From positions 62,001 to 126,000 of the forward strand of contig CAXXCR010000012.1 in assembly GCA_963668015.2 (NCBI GenBank): DNA of 64,000 bases, given 5' to 3'. Positions 16,870-25,162 of the stretch are shown piece after piece. Position numbers and translations under genes: made by a program. Every line of letters starts with the position of its first letter. The stretch's first letter is position 1. The notes under the pieces are model-generated. The model saw only the letters and a program-made list of their open reading frames with translations, was not told the DNA's origin and made no database searches. The DNA is from Ilyobacter_A sp963668015. Lineage in GTDB: Bacteria; Fusobacteriota; Fusobacteriia; Fusobacteriales; Fusobacteriaceae.

Positions 16870-17844
16870 TTATTCTATAATTTTAAACATTTCCAATATA
16901 TGCGATGGAATGTTTAGCTTCAGTTCGTAAGCTCTTTTCGCATTTAGGTATAGTTCTCCCTTTTTTGTCGCTTCAATTGGAATATCCGCAGCAGGAGTAC
17001 CCTTTAGAATCTTCGAAGCTTTTTTTGCAGCAAGCTTTCCCTGCTCGAATCCTCCCACAGCTACTGAGATAAGTCCACCATTTTCTATGAAAAAGTCATA
17101 AGCACCAAACTCCATTATGTGGGAGTTTTTTGTAGTCCAAGTCATAACCTCTTTTTCTGAAACCGGATTTCCGAGTGAATCCTTTAAAGTGGAATAAGTT
17201 GTTATGAAAAAAGCCTTTGATGGGTCCTGGTGTTTTTCTACGATTTTTTTCCACTCTTCAAAAGAGTTGGTTTTAAAGGATTTGAACACCTTTAAAGTGA
17301 GCTCTTCGTCTATTGTTTTTTCTAAATACGGGTTAATTATATTTGAAGTGGTCGAATCATCTCCCAGTATTATTATATTTTTTACATTGGAATCGATGAG
17401 GTTTAATACCTTTATAGTGCTTCTAAAATGCGGTCTTTCAAGCACCCCGGTTATATTTTTTTTTGGAAATCCATATGCTGCCGGATCGTTATTTACACCG
17501 CAAAATACAAATTTATAATTACTGTCTGACATAGGTGCAGCCACAAACTTGGCAGCATTATCGTCGGAAATGATAACTACATCAGGGTCCGTTTCCAATA
17601 TGACATTTTTTGCCAGTTCGGCTCTTGCTAAAATTTCTTCTTTTGAGTTGTATTTTTTGGTATTCATCTGGAATATGGAATAGTTGTAATCTATATTTTC
17701 TGATGAAAGTGCATGCTTGATTCCCTTTTCAATATTTCTTACCCAGGAATAGGTTCTGCTGTATGACGCTATGTGCAGTACCTTGTAGGGAGCAGAAAAA
17801 AGTGAAATAGAGATAAGCAAAAAAAATAGAGATATTTTTTTCAT
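16870..17844 (-). CDS. periplasmic solute-binding protein, ABC_sub_bind-like, paired with chemoreceptor
   Basis: A 324-residue exported protein: signal peptide MKKISLFFLLISISLFSAP without a lipobox, then a two-lobe periplasmic-binding fold. VLHIASYSRTYSWVRNIEKG, DPDVVIISDDNAAKFV and FVFCGVNNDPAAYGFP resemble the ABC_sub_bind family used by orphan sensor systems. It lies directly upstream of an MCP and no ABC permease is nearby, so it is probably a sensory binding protein. The ligand is unknown. AGGAGG precedes the ATG. Confidence 0.75.
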   Translation of the reverse strand: MKKISLFFLLISISLFSAPYKVLHIASYSRTYSWVRNIEKGIKHALSSENIDYNYSIFQMNTKKYNSKEEILARAELAKNVILETDPDVVIISDDNAAKFVAAPMSDSNYKFVFCGVNNDPAAYGFPKKNITGVLERPHFRSTIKVLNLIDSNVKNIIILGDDSTTSNIINPYLEKTIDEELTLKVFKSFKTNSFEEWKKIVEKHQDPSKAFFITTYSTLKDSLGNPVSEKEVMTWTTKNSHIMEFGAYDFFIENGGLISVAVGGFEQGKLAAKKASKILKGTPAADIPIEATKKGELYLNAKRAYELKLNIPSHILEMFKIIE

Positions 17845-17898
17845 AAATTTAGCCTCCTAATCTTCTAATACTAAGTGTCAACGGCATATCCTTTAGAA

Positions 17899-18183
17899 TT
17901 AGCTGTTAAATTCTTCTATGGCTTTTAAGGTCAGCACCCTTATTTTTTTTACATTTTCACCTGGATGATACTGTGGTTTTTCACAGGTCCCCCCTTTTTG
18001 GCATACATCACAGGTGTTTTCAAAGTACTGCTCGTCGGTTCTAAGGTATCCCAGATTTTCCAAACCGTCAAATGCAGCTTCTAATATATCTTCGTCTATA
18101 CCCAGCTCCTTGATAATCATATCCTCGCTCAAGACATCGGAGCTCAATATGAGCTCTAAAACTCTTTCTTCTATTTTGTTCAT
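17899..18183 (-). CDS. small winged-helix protein with cysteine cluster
   Basis: A 94-residue protein not recognised with certainty. Residues 1-50 look like a helix-turn-helix or winged helix (SEDMIIKELGIDEDILEAAF, then LENLGYLR). The second half holds CDVCQKGGTC, a CxxC plus a third cysteine that could bind zinc or an Fe-S cluster. It recalls FeoC-type regulators, but it is far from feoAB and the cysteine spacing differs. It is transcribed divergently from the ttcA pair. Confidence 0.5.
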   Translation of the reverse strand: MNKIEERVLELILSSDVLSEDMIIKELGIDEDILEAAFDGLENLGYLRTDEQYFENTCDVCQKGGTCEKPQYHPGENVKKIRVLTLKAIEEFNS

Positions 18184-18382
18184 TTCAGCACCCCTGTAAT
18201 CTAAGTTATTATTTTTTCGATTTTGTAAAATGTGTCATATTAATATTATCCCGTAATTGTGAAAAGGTCAAGGGTTAGAAAAACACAATTCTTGAGTTGT
18301 AAGGTAAAAAATACTTTATATTTTTTTTATTCTATGATAAAATTGTATGAATTTTTATGAGTGTACGGGAGGAGTTTTATTT

Positions 18383-19192
18383 ATGAAAAATATAGAAAAA
18401 AAAGGTGAGATAGCCCAAAAAAGCCTTAGATCAACATACAGGAAAAAGATATGGACTAAATTTGTTAAAGCGGTAAAGGATTTCGAACTGATAAAAGACG
18501 GAGATAAAATAGCTGTTGGAGTTTCAGGCGGTAAAGACAGTCTGCTTTTATGTAAGCTTTTTCAGGAACTAAAAAAAGACAGGACTAAAAACTTTGAGCT
18601 GGTGTTTATATCAATGAACCCAGGTTTCGAAGCGGATGATCTGGATCAGTTTAAAAGAAACCTTGAAGAACTGGAGATACCTTGCGATATATTTGATGCC
18701 AATGTGTGGGAAATCGCTTTTAAAGAGGATCCGGAAAATCCTTGTTTTTTATGTGCTAAAATGAGGAGAGGTGTTTTGTATAAAAAGGTTGAGGAGTTGG
18801 GTTGCAATAAACTGGCTCTTGGGCACCACTTTGATGATGTGGTGGAAACGACTTTGATAAATATGTTTTATGCAGGGACCGTAAAGACGATGATACCCAA
18901 AGTGGAGTCTACAAGCGGCAGACTGGAGCTGATAAGACCTCTTGTATATATAAAAGAACAGGATATCATCAAGTATACAGAAAGAAACGGTATCCAGCCT
19001 ATGAGTTGCGGCTGTCCTGTAGAAGGGGAAAAAACTGATTCTAAGAGGAAGGAGATAAAGCATCTTCTTAAAGAACTCGAAGAAAAAAATGCAAATATAA
19101 AGCAGAGTATATTCAACTCGATGAAAAATATAAATTTAGACTATGTCCTGGGTTATACTAGGGGCAATAAAAAAGACGGGGATAGGGGATAG
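18383..19192 (+). CDS. TtcA-like tRNA 2-thiocytidine synthetase family protein (copy 1)
   Basis: A PP-loop ATPase of the TtcA family, which thiolates cytidine 32 in tRNA using an Fe-S cluster. Over 269 residues: SGGKDS (about 48-53), the cysteine pair CFLCAKMRRG (about 120-123), LGHHFDDVVET, and a third cysteine in MSCGCP (about 208). The two cysteines plus the third are the cluster ligands in TtcA. The ATG at 18383 is chosen for the GGGAGGAG site, dropping 12 residues of a longer frame. A second homologue follows after 4 bases. Confidence 0.82.
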   Translation: MKNIEKKGEIAQKSLRSTYRKKIWTKFVKAVKDFELIKDGDKIAVGVSGGKDSLLLCKLFQELKKDRTKNFELVFISMNPGFEADDLDQFKRNLEELEIPCDIFDANVWEIAFKEDPENPCFLCAKMRRGVLYKKVEELGCNKLALGHHFDDVVETTLINMFYAGTVKTMIPKVESTSGRLELIRPLVYIKEQDIIKYTERNGIQPMSCGCPVEGEKTDSKRKEIKHLLKELEEKNANIKQSIFNSMKNINLDYVLGYTRGNKKDGDRG

Positions 19193-19196
19193 TAGA

Positions 19197-20144
19197 ATGG
19201 TTTTTAATATACATGAAATATCTGAATTGGACGGATTAGAAGCTGAAGGGTACCTTTTTTGTATAGATGCCCACATCTTGAGAATAAAAAATAAAAAAGA
19301 GGGCTTTGAGATAAATTTTAATCTGTGTGAAGTAAAGCGGCTGAAATTGGCAAAAAGTATAGAGAGACTAACCGGGATAAGGGTGGAGTTTGACAAGTTG
19401 GATAAGAGGGAAACCCTTTCTTATATAGAAAGCAAAGGATTCAACAAATCAATCTGGAACCCTGTTGGGAAAGCGATGCACACCTATAATATGATTGAGC
19501 CTGGAGACAGGATAGCGGTGGGTATTTCCGGTGGAAAGGACAGTCTGGTAACTCTTCACTCGTTGATAAGGATAAAAAATATTGTTGATTTTGATTTTGA
19601 TATAATTCCCATACATGTACATTACAAGAAGCTTGAAGGTGAGCTTGAAGAGGTAAAAAAACATGTGGAAAAACTGGGCTTGGAACTTCAAATCGAGGAA
19701 ACCAATATAAAAGAGATAGTTTTTGAAGAGAAAAAACTCAAAAATCCCTGTTTTATGTGTGCTAGGATGAGAAGAGGTGTTTTATACAGGGTAATGCAGG
19801 AAAAAAATATAAATAAACTGGCTCTTGGTCACCACAAGGACGATATAATAGAGACTTTCCTTATGAATATGTTTTATCAGGGTAACAGAAATGTTATGAA
19901 ACCGTCGTATCACTCGGATAATTATGATTTGAGGGTTATAAGGCCGCTTTCTTATGTAGAGGAGGAGGATATAGTCAGGTATGCCAGAAAAGTGAAGCTG
20001 CCTATACTGAAATCGAGCTGTGAATATGAGGTAGACAAGAACTCTAGAAGGTTGAGAGTAAAAAATCTTATAAAGGACCTTTCCAAAGAAAATTCTGAAA
20101 TAAGAAGTGTTATCTTTAAAAGTATAAAAGATTTATTGGTTTAA
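19197..20144 (+). CDS. TtcA-like tRNA 2-thiocytidine synthetase family protein (copy 2)
   Basis: A tandem homologue of the previous gene with the same essential parts: SGGKDS (about residues 111-116), CFMCARMRRG, LGHHKDDIIET and a third cysteine in KSSCEYEV. It carries an N-terminal extension of roughly 60 residues (FNIHEISELDGLEAEGY) that copy 1 lacks. Start ATG 19197 follows ATAGGGGAT. Because both copies keep all cluster ligands, neither looks inactive; they may modify different tRNA positions or form a heteromer. Confidence 0.8.
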   Translation: MVFNIHEISELDGLEAEGYLFCIDAHILRIKNKKEGFEINFNLCEVKRLKLAKSIERLTGIRVEFDKLDKRETLSYIESKGFNKSIWNPVGKAMHTYNMIEPGDRIAVGISGGKDSLVTLHSLIRIKNIVDFDFDIIPIHVHYKKLEGELEEVKKHVEKLGLELQIEETNIKEIVFEEKKLKNPCFMCARMRRGVLYRVMQEKNINKLALGHHKDDIIETFLMNMFYQGNRNVMKPSYHSDNYDLRVIRPLSYVEEEDIVRYARKVKLPILKSSCEYEVDKNSRRLRVKNLIKDLSKENSEIRSVIFKSIKDLLV

Positions 20145-20164
20145 TTTAAATTCAGGATTAGATA

Positions 20165-20448
20165 AAATATTGAATTTCTGAGAATCTTTTTGCACACAGA
20201 GTTGCACGGAGGAAAAGAGTGAGCTTCACAGAGGCTTACTAAAAATCTTTAATTTTCAAGGTTTTGAATCATTCGTGAGATTCGTGTAATTCGTGACAAA
20301 GAATAAATCTTTTGACTTAAGGATTTCTCTGTGAAACTCTGTAACCAATTTTTTGACTTTCTATTCGTGATAATTAGTGCGATTCGTGACCAAAAAAGTT
20401 TTTATATCCTTACAAGAAATTCAGTAATTTATCGTCTGGATAAAGAAT
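20165..20448 (+). repeat. dispersed palindromic repeat, copy A (core in orientation 1)
   Basis: About 280 bases. The ends TATTGAATTTCT and AGAAATTCAGTAATTT are imperfect inverted repeats. Inside is a 147-base core (20196-20342) bounded by ACAGAGTTGCACGGAG and CTCTGTGAAACTCTGT, themselves inverted repeats. The flanks match copy B at 33976-34244 in the same direction almost base for base, but the core is reversed. Confidence 0.9.
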
Positions 20449-20473
20449 ATATGTAATCGCTCAGATATCAAAA

Positions 20474-20528
20474 TTTACTTTTTTTTTACTCATGTTTAAA
20501 TATGCTATATACAAACATAGGATAGAAT
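20474..20528 (+). promoter_or_regulatory. Pho-box-like promoter of pstS copy 1
   Basis: Two TTTACT hexamers at 20474 and 20485 (11-base period) lie 33 bases upstream of a TAGAAT -10 (20523-20528). The geometry matches the two other pst promoters in this window within one base. Confidence 0.65.
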
Positions 20529-20577
20529 ACCTCTGTAAACAAAAGGAAATAAAGAAAATAAGGAGGAATTAAGAGGC

Positions 20578-21462
20578 ATGTTAAAAACAAAGCTAAAAAA
20601 AGGATTAGTAACAGCAGTAGCTATCTTAGCTGGATTTGCTACTTTATCTGAGGAGGCTTCAGCGTTTTCTTTCAAAAGTTTATTCGGAAAGAAAAAAACT
20701 GAAATCGTTCAATTAAAAGGATCAGATACAATATTAAATGTATCACAGGCGGTGGCAGAAGAGTTTATGAAAAGCCACAAAGGTGCAAAAGTAGCTGTAA
20801 CAGGTGGGGGCTCTGGTACAGGTATAGCGGCTAAAATCAATAAAACTATCGACATTGCAATGGCATCAAGACAAATGAAGTCAAAAGAATGGGATAAGGC
20901 TAAAGAACTTGGAATAGATCTTGAAGAGATCACAATCGGATTTGACGGAATAACTGTAGTTGTAAACAAAGACAATCCGATTAAAAACCTGTCAAAAGAC
21001 CAACTTAGAAGCATCTTCATCGGAGAAGCTACAAACTGGAAAGAATTTGGTGGGAACGACGAAAAAATAATAGTTCTTTCAAGAGATTCATCTTCAGGAA
21101 CACACGCTTACTTCAAAAAAGATGTACTTAGAAAAGGGAACAAAAAAGGAACAGAGGAATATGGTGAAAACGCTTTATACCTACCTTCAAACGAAGCTAT
21201 GAAACAAGAGGTTAGATCATCTAAAGGTGCGATAGCTTATATCGGAATGGGTTACCTGGACAACACTGTAAAATCAGTGTCTGTAAACGGTATTGCAGCA
21301 ACAGCTGAAAACGTAGCAAACAAAAGCTACCCAATAGCAAGAGGAGTATACTGGTACGTAGACAAAAACATCAACGGTACAGCAAAAGAACTACTTGACT
21401 TTATGCTTTCAAAAGATGGACAAGCTTTAGTTAAAAAAGAAGGATTCGTACCTGTAAAATAG
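20578..21462 (+). CDS. pstS: phosphate ABC transporter substrate-binding protein, copy 1
   Basis: Captures phosphate outside the inner membrane for PstCAB. The 294-residue protein has a signal peptide (residues about 8-30, VTAVAILAGFATLSEEASA) with no lipobox cysteine, so it is probably soluble. The mature part starts VQLKGSDTILNVSQAVAEEF and contains the phosphate-binding loops GGSGTGIA and SRDSSSGTHAYF. It is very similar to copy 2 at 22360, and the DNA is identical over long stretches. Its own Pho-box promoter and terminator isolate it from the rest of the operon. Confidence 0.93.
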   Translation: MLKTKLKKGLVTAVAILAGFATLSEEASAFSFKSLFGKKKTEIVQLKGSDTILNVSQAVAEEFMKSHKGAKVAVTGGGSGTGIAAKINKTIDIAMASRQMKSKEWDKAKELGIDLEEITIGFDGITVVVNKDNPIKNLSKDQLRSIFIGEATNWKEFGGNDEKIIVLSRDSSSGTHAYFKKDVLRKGNKKGTEEYGENALYLPSNEAMKQEVRSSKGAIAYIGMGYLDNTVKSVSVNGIAATAENVANKSYPIARGVYWYVDKNINGTAKELLDFMLSKDGQALVKKEGFVPVK

Positions 21463-21523
21463 TTCACAAAAATTCTCATAAACATAAAATTCTCGGAAAT
21501 CGACAACCTATCTTCAGATCAAA

Positions 21524-21553
21524 AGAAGGAGCACATATGTGCTCCTTCTTTAT
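21524..21553 (+). terminator. terminator after pstS copy 1
   Basis: A 26-base perfect palindrome: AGAAGGAGCACAT and its complement, followed by a T-rich tract. Confidence 0.85.
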
Positions 21554-21596
21554 ATTGTTAAGGAAAGCATAAACATAAAAACTATATTAATTAAGC

Positions 21597-22150
21597 TAAG
21601 TTGCTATTTGTAATGAAATATTGAATTTATCGAAACCTGTTACTTTTTCTTGATAAAAAGCACCCTACGGGTATGATATAACCAAAAATCAAGGCCTGTG
21701 AAAAATCAGCTAAAATCTCTCGAAAATTTTGGTAAAACTCAGAAAATTAGTTTCTGAGGGCTCACAAATCATAATCACTTTGTTCATTGATTTATGGCCA
21801 AACTTGGCACAAAAATCGTGCCTTCAGACACTAAAACTTTTCTAAAGATTTTTTCTCGATCTTTCTTAACGCTGATGTTTTCAATGGCCAAAAAACCTAG
21901 GAATAATTACTTGCAAAGCATTAAAACTTAAACCCGTTTAAAAAATTGAGTTAAGAAATCATCTTCTGAAATCCACTTTCATTGAAATAAAGAGATTTAT
22001 CGACAATATTTCAATAGAAAGTTAGTTCAGAAGTGGTTTTAGTAATTTTTTATGGGTGTCGTTTCTTTGGTACTTTCTTAGGACAAGCAAAGAAAGTACA
22101 GCAATTCAGTAATTTATCGCAATGATTTTAAATAGCAACTTGAGTTATAT
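21597..22150 (+). repeat. dispersed palindromic repeat, copy C (second payload class)
   Basis: About 550 bases without a plausible gene between the two pstS copies. Its ends are AAGTTGCTATTT (21598 on) and AAATAGCAACTT (to about 22143), with inner ends ATATTGAATTTAT and AATTCAGTAATTTAT. The interior is shared with copy D at 37137-37540 (CAAGGCCTGTGAAAAATCAG, GGTGTCGTTTCTTTGGTACT), not with copies A and B, though the ends match theirs. Confidence 0.8.
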
Positions 22151-22202
22151 TAAGGTGTTATTTGAAATGTATTCAATGATGCGGTTCTTACAACAAAAGT
22201 AT

Positions 22203-22256
22203 TTTACAGTTTTTTTACACAGAATAAATAGTGTGTAAACAAAACATTAATATAAT
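22203..22256 (+). promoter_or_regulatory. Pho-box promoter of pstS copy 2
   Basis: TTTACA at 22203-22208 and 22214-22219 (11-base period), then TATAAT at 22251-22256, 32 bases after the second hexamer. The sequence ACACAGAATAAATA follows the box here and at the pstC promoter. Confidence 0.75.
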
Positions 22257-22359
22257 ATTTGCATAGAAACAAAACAAAAGAATTCTTGGCACTTGGTAAA
22301 ACAACAGGGTTGAAATTATTTTAAAAATTATGAAGGGTAATTTATAAGGAGGAGTAATA

Positions 22360-23193
22360 TTGAAAAAGATTTTATTGGCAGTTGTATTGGCAATATCGGT
22401 TATAGCTTGTGGAGGTCCTAAAAAAGAGACAAAGATAGTTCAGTTGAAAGGATCGGATACTATATTGAATGTATCGCAGGCAGTTGCAGAAGAATTTATG
22501 AATCAAAATAAAGGAGCTAGAGTAGCAGTTAGTGGTGGTGGATCTGGTACAGGTATAGCAGCTAAGATCAACAAGACTATCGATATAGCAATGGCTTCAA
22601 GAAAGATGAAAGATAAAGAGTGGGATAAATCCGAGGAAGTTGGACTTGATATACAAGAGATCACAATCGGATTTGACGGAATAACTGTAGTTGTAAACAA
22701 AGACAACCCAATTAAAAACCTGTCAAAAGACCAACTTAGAAGCATCTTCATCGGAGAAGTTACAAACTGGAAAGAAATTGGTGGAAATGACGAAAAAATA
22801 ATAGTTCTTTCAAGAGACTCATCTTCTGGAACGCACGCTTACTTTAAAAATGATGTGCTTAGAAAAGGAGATAAAAAAGGAACAGAGGAGTACGGAGAAA
22901 ACACTCTATACCTACCTTCAAACGAAGCTCTAAAACAAGAGGCTAGATCATCTAAAGGTGCAATAGCTTATATAGGTATGGGATACATGGACGACACAGT
23001 AAAGGCAATCTCTGTTGAAGGTGTTGAGCCAACAGCTGAAAACGTAGCAAACAAAAGCTACCCAATAGCAAGAGGGGTATACTGGTATGTCGATAAAAAT
23101 ATTGGTGGTACAGCAAAAGAACTACTTGACTTTATGCTTTCAGAAAGCGGACAAGCTATAGTTAAAAAAGAAGGATTCGTACCTGTAAAATAA
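22360..23193 (+). CDS. pstS: phosphate ABC transporter substrate-binding lipoprotein, copy 2
   Basis: A 277-residue paralogue of copy 1 with a different N-terminus: a lipoprotein signal MKKILLAVVLAISVIACGG, so it is membrane-tethered. The mature domain (VQLKGSDTILNVSQ, SRDSSSGTHAYF) is near-identical to copy 1, including DNA-identical runs around 22660-22760. It starts at TTG 22360 behind AAGGAGGAG. It is separated from pstC by a terminator and another Pho box. Confidence 0.94.
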   Translation: MKKILLAVVLAISVIACGGPKKETKIVQLKGSDTILNVSQAVAEEFMNQNKGARVAVSGGGSGTGIAAKINKTIDIAMASRKMKDKEWDKSEEVGLDIQEITIGFDGITVVVNKDNPIKNLSKDQLRSIFIGEVTNWKEIGGNDEKIIVLSRDSSSGTHAYFKNDVLRKGDKKGTEEYGENTLYLPSNEALKQEARSSKGAIAYIGMGYMDDTVKAISVEGVEPTAENVANKSYPIARGVYWYVDKNIGGTAKELLDFMLSESGQAIVKKEGFVPVK

Positions 23194-23204
23194 ATACACT
23201 TATG

Positions 23205-23233
23205 CGGGGCTATTTATAGCCTCGTTTTTTTTC
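23205..23233 (+). terminator. terminator after pstS copy 2
   Basis: CGGGGCT and AGCCTCG pair (one G-U) around a six-base loop, followed by eight T. Confidence 0.8.
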
Positions 23234-23246
23234 ATAAAAAACTCCG

Positions 23247-23300
23247 TTTACACAATTTTTACACAGAATAAATAATGGGTAAACAAGATAAGTTTATAAT
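23247..23300 (+). promoter_or_regulatory. Pho-box promoter of pstCAB-phoU
   Basis: TTTACA at 23247-23252 and 23258-23263 (11-base period); TATAAT at 23295-23300, again 32 bases after the second hexamer. This is the same geometry as at 22203-22256. Confidence 0.78.
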
Positions 23301-23346
23301 CAAATTGTAAAATATCAGTAAAAAAAATGTCAAAAGGAGTTATGAG

Positions 23347-24225
23347 ATGGATTTGAGAAAATTTAAAGACAAATTTATGAAGCACACTATATTTGGAGTG
23401 GCCAGCTTTAATATTTTAATGGTGTTTTTGATTTTCATGTTTGTTTTTACAAACAGTATGAAATTTTTTGGACATCACTCAGGGATTGATTTTTTCTTTG
23501 GAAAAACTTGGATATCGCTATCCGAAATATTTGGTTTATTGCCGCTGCTTATGGGGAGTATATGGGTAACTATTATAGCCCTTTTGATATCAGTACCTTT
23601 AAGCCTTATAACAGCTATCTATATTGCTGAGTATGCAAACTCAAAGGTAAGGGAAACTTTGAAAGTTATAATAGAGGTAATGGCGGCACTGCCTTCAGTT
23701 GTTCTGGGATATATAGGCTTGTATGTTCTTTCGGGCCCAATAAAACAAGCATTTGGATTGGATACGGGCTTGACTGCATTGACCGGAGGAGTAATGTTGG
23801 CATTTATGTCGATACCTACAATGGTTAGTATATCAGATGATGCCATAAGGGCGCTTGATAAATCATATAAGGAAGCTTCATTTGCCCTTGGAGCCAATAA
23901 GCTCGAGACGATAGTAAAAATACTCTTGCCGGCGGCGTTTCCAGGGATATTTGCAGGTATAATGCTAGGGTTCGGTAGGATAATGGGTGAAACTATGACC
24001 GTGCTGATGGTAACAGGGAATGCCCCTATATTTAAAGCTGGACCGCTAACTCCAGTTAGGACTATGACGGCTACCATAGCAGCAGAGATGGGAGAAGTTG
24101 TACAGGGAAGCGAACACTACTACTCGCTGTTTGCAATAGGTATGGTGCTGTTTGCAATAAGTTTTCTTACAAACACTTTAGCAGATCACTTTATACATAG
24201 ATCTAGAAAGCTTGCGAGGGGGTAG
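23347..24225 (+). CDS. pstC: phosphate ABC transporter permease
   Basis: An inner-membrane permease of the PstSCAB phosphate importer, with about six hydrophobic segments in 292 residues. The cytoplasmic coupling loop is ASFALGANKLETIVKILLPA, the EAA-type motif that contacts PstB. GRIMGETMTVLMVTGNAPI is characteristic of PstC. It is the first gene of the pstCAB-phoU unit, behind its own Pho-box promoter; pstA starts 6 bases later. Confidence 0.93.
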   Translation: MDLRKFKDKFMKHTIFGVASFNILMVFLIFMFVFTNSMKFFGHHSGIDFFFGKTWISLSEIFGLLPLLMGSIWVTIIALLISVPLSLITAIYIAEYANSKVRETLKVIIEVMAALPSVVLGYIGLYVLSGPIKQAFGLDTGLTALTGGVMLAFMSIPTMVSISDDAIRALDKSYKEASFALGANKLETIVKILLPAAFPGIFAGIMLGFGRIMGETMTVLMVTGNAPIFKAGPLTPVRTMTATIAAEMGEVVQGSEHYYSLFAIGMVLFAISFLTNTLADHFIHRSRKLARG

Positions 24226-24231
24226 GTTGGA

Positions 24232-25151
24232 ATGAAAGAATTCGTTGAAGAGGTGAATATAAAGATGGATGTGAAAGATAAAGCTGCTAAGAGTAAAAAG
24301 AAAACCAGCATCTTAAAGGGAAGCGGAGAAAAGATAATAGAGAGTTGCATAAAAATAATAGGTTTGGCAGCAGTACTGCCTGTAGTGTTTATACTGTCAT
24401 ATATTTTGATAAAAGGTATACCTGCCATTTCGTGGGAGTTTTTTAACCGAAATGCCTACAGACGGCATGAGACAGGGTGGGATCTTCCCTACAATCATCG
24501 GAACCTTTGTTCTGACATTTGGGACGATATTTGTAGCGGTGCCTTGTGGAGTGCTTACAGGGATATACCTTGTCGAGTATTCCAAAGACAATGTCTTTAG
24601 AAGGATAGTAAACCTTACAATAGTAAACCTTGCCGGGATACCGAGTATAGTTTATGGTTTGTTCGGACTTGCCCTGTTCGTTATATTTTTAGGCTTAGGG
24701 TCATCTATAGTATCAGGTTCGTTAACGCTGGGGATAATGTGTCTTCCGGTTATAATAACATCAACCAGAGAGGCTCTTTTGTCCATACCAACAGACCTGA
24801 GGGAAGCGTCTCTTGCCCTTGGAGCCACAAAAATGGGAAACTACCTGGAAGGTAGTGCTCCCGGCGGCACTTCCAGGGATACTTACAGGTATAATACTTA
24901 GTGTAAGTAGGGCTGCAGGGGAAACCGCGCCGATACTGTTTACCGTAGCTGCATTCTACCTGCCTTTCCTTCCAGAAGGAATATGGGACCAGGTAATGGC
25001 ACTTCCGTACCACCTGTATGTAATAGCTACTCAGGTACCGAATATGCCGGTGGAAAATATGAACGGGACAGTTTTGGTTTTAGTAAGTATAACAGTTGGC
25101 TTCAACTTAGTGGGAGCACTTATAAGAAATAAATTTAGTAAGAGTATATAG
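24232..25151 (+). CDS. pstA: phosphate ABC transporter permease, broken by two one-base insertions as sequenced
   Basis: The second permease of the importer. The reading frame is in three pieces. From ATG 24232 to about 24445 it encodes a basic N-terminus and first membrane helix. It continues in the next frame from about 24449 (EMPTDGMRQGGIFPTIIGTF), and again from about 24832 (WETTWKVVLPAALPGILTGI) to 25151. Each break is explained by one extra base, in the TTTTTTAA run at 24439-24446 and the AAAAA run at 24829-24833. Removing both restores an uninterrupted protein of about 305 residues with the EAA loop ASLALGATKWETTWKVVLPA. Two errors in adjacent homopolymers suggest sequencing faults rather than a dead gene. 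Confidence 0.85.
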
Positions 25152-25162
25152 AGGGAGGACCT

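Noticed and set aside
17899..18183. Assignment as feoC
   Set aside because: The gene is 11 kb away from feoAB and the cysteine spacing does not match what I know of FeoC.
20165..20448. CRISPR array suspected from recurring short motifs
   Set aside because: The units are not regularly spaced, there are no spacers of even length and no cas genes; it is a palindromic dispersed repeat.
22214..22240. TTTACAC...GTGTAAA palindrome as the Pho operator
   Set aside because: The palindrome is not kept at the pstC promoter (GGGTAAA) or at pstS1, while the 11-base direct repeat is present at all three.
24232..25151. pstA as a true pseudogene
   Set aside because: Both breaks are single extra bases in homopolymers and all three pieces are well conserved; error is more likely.
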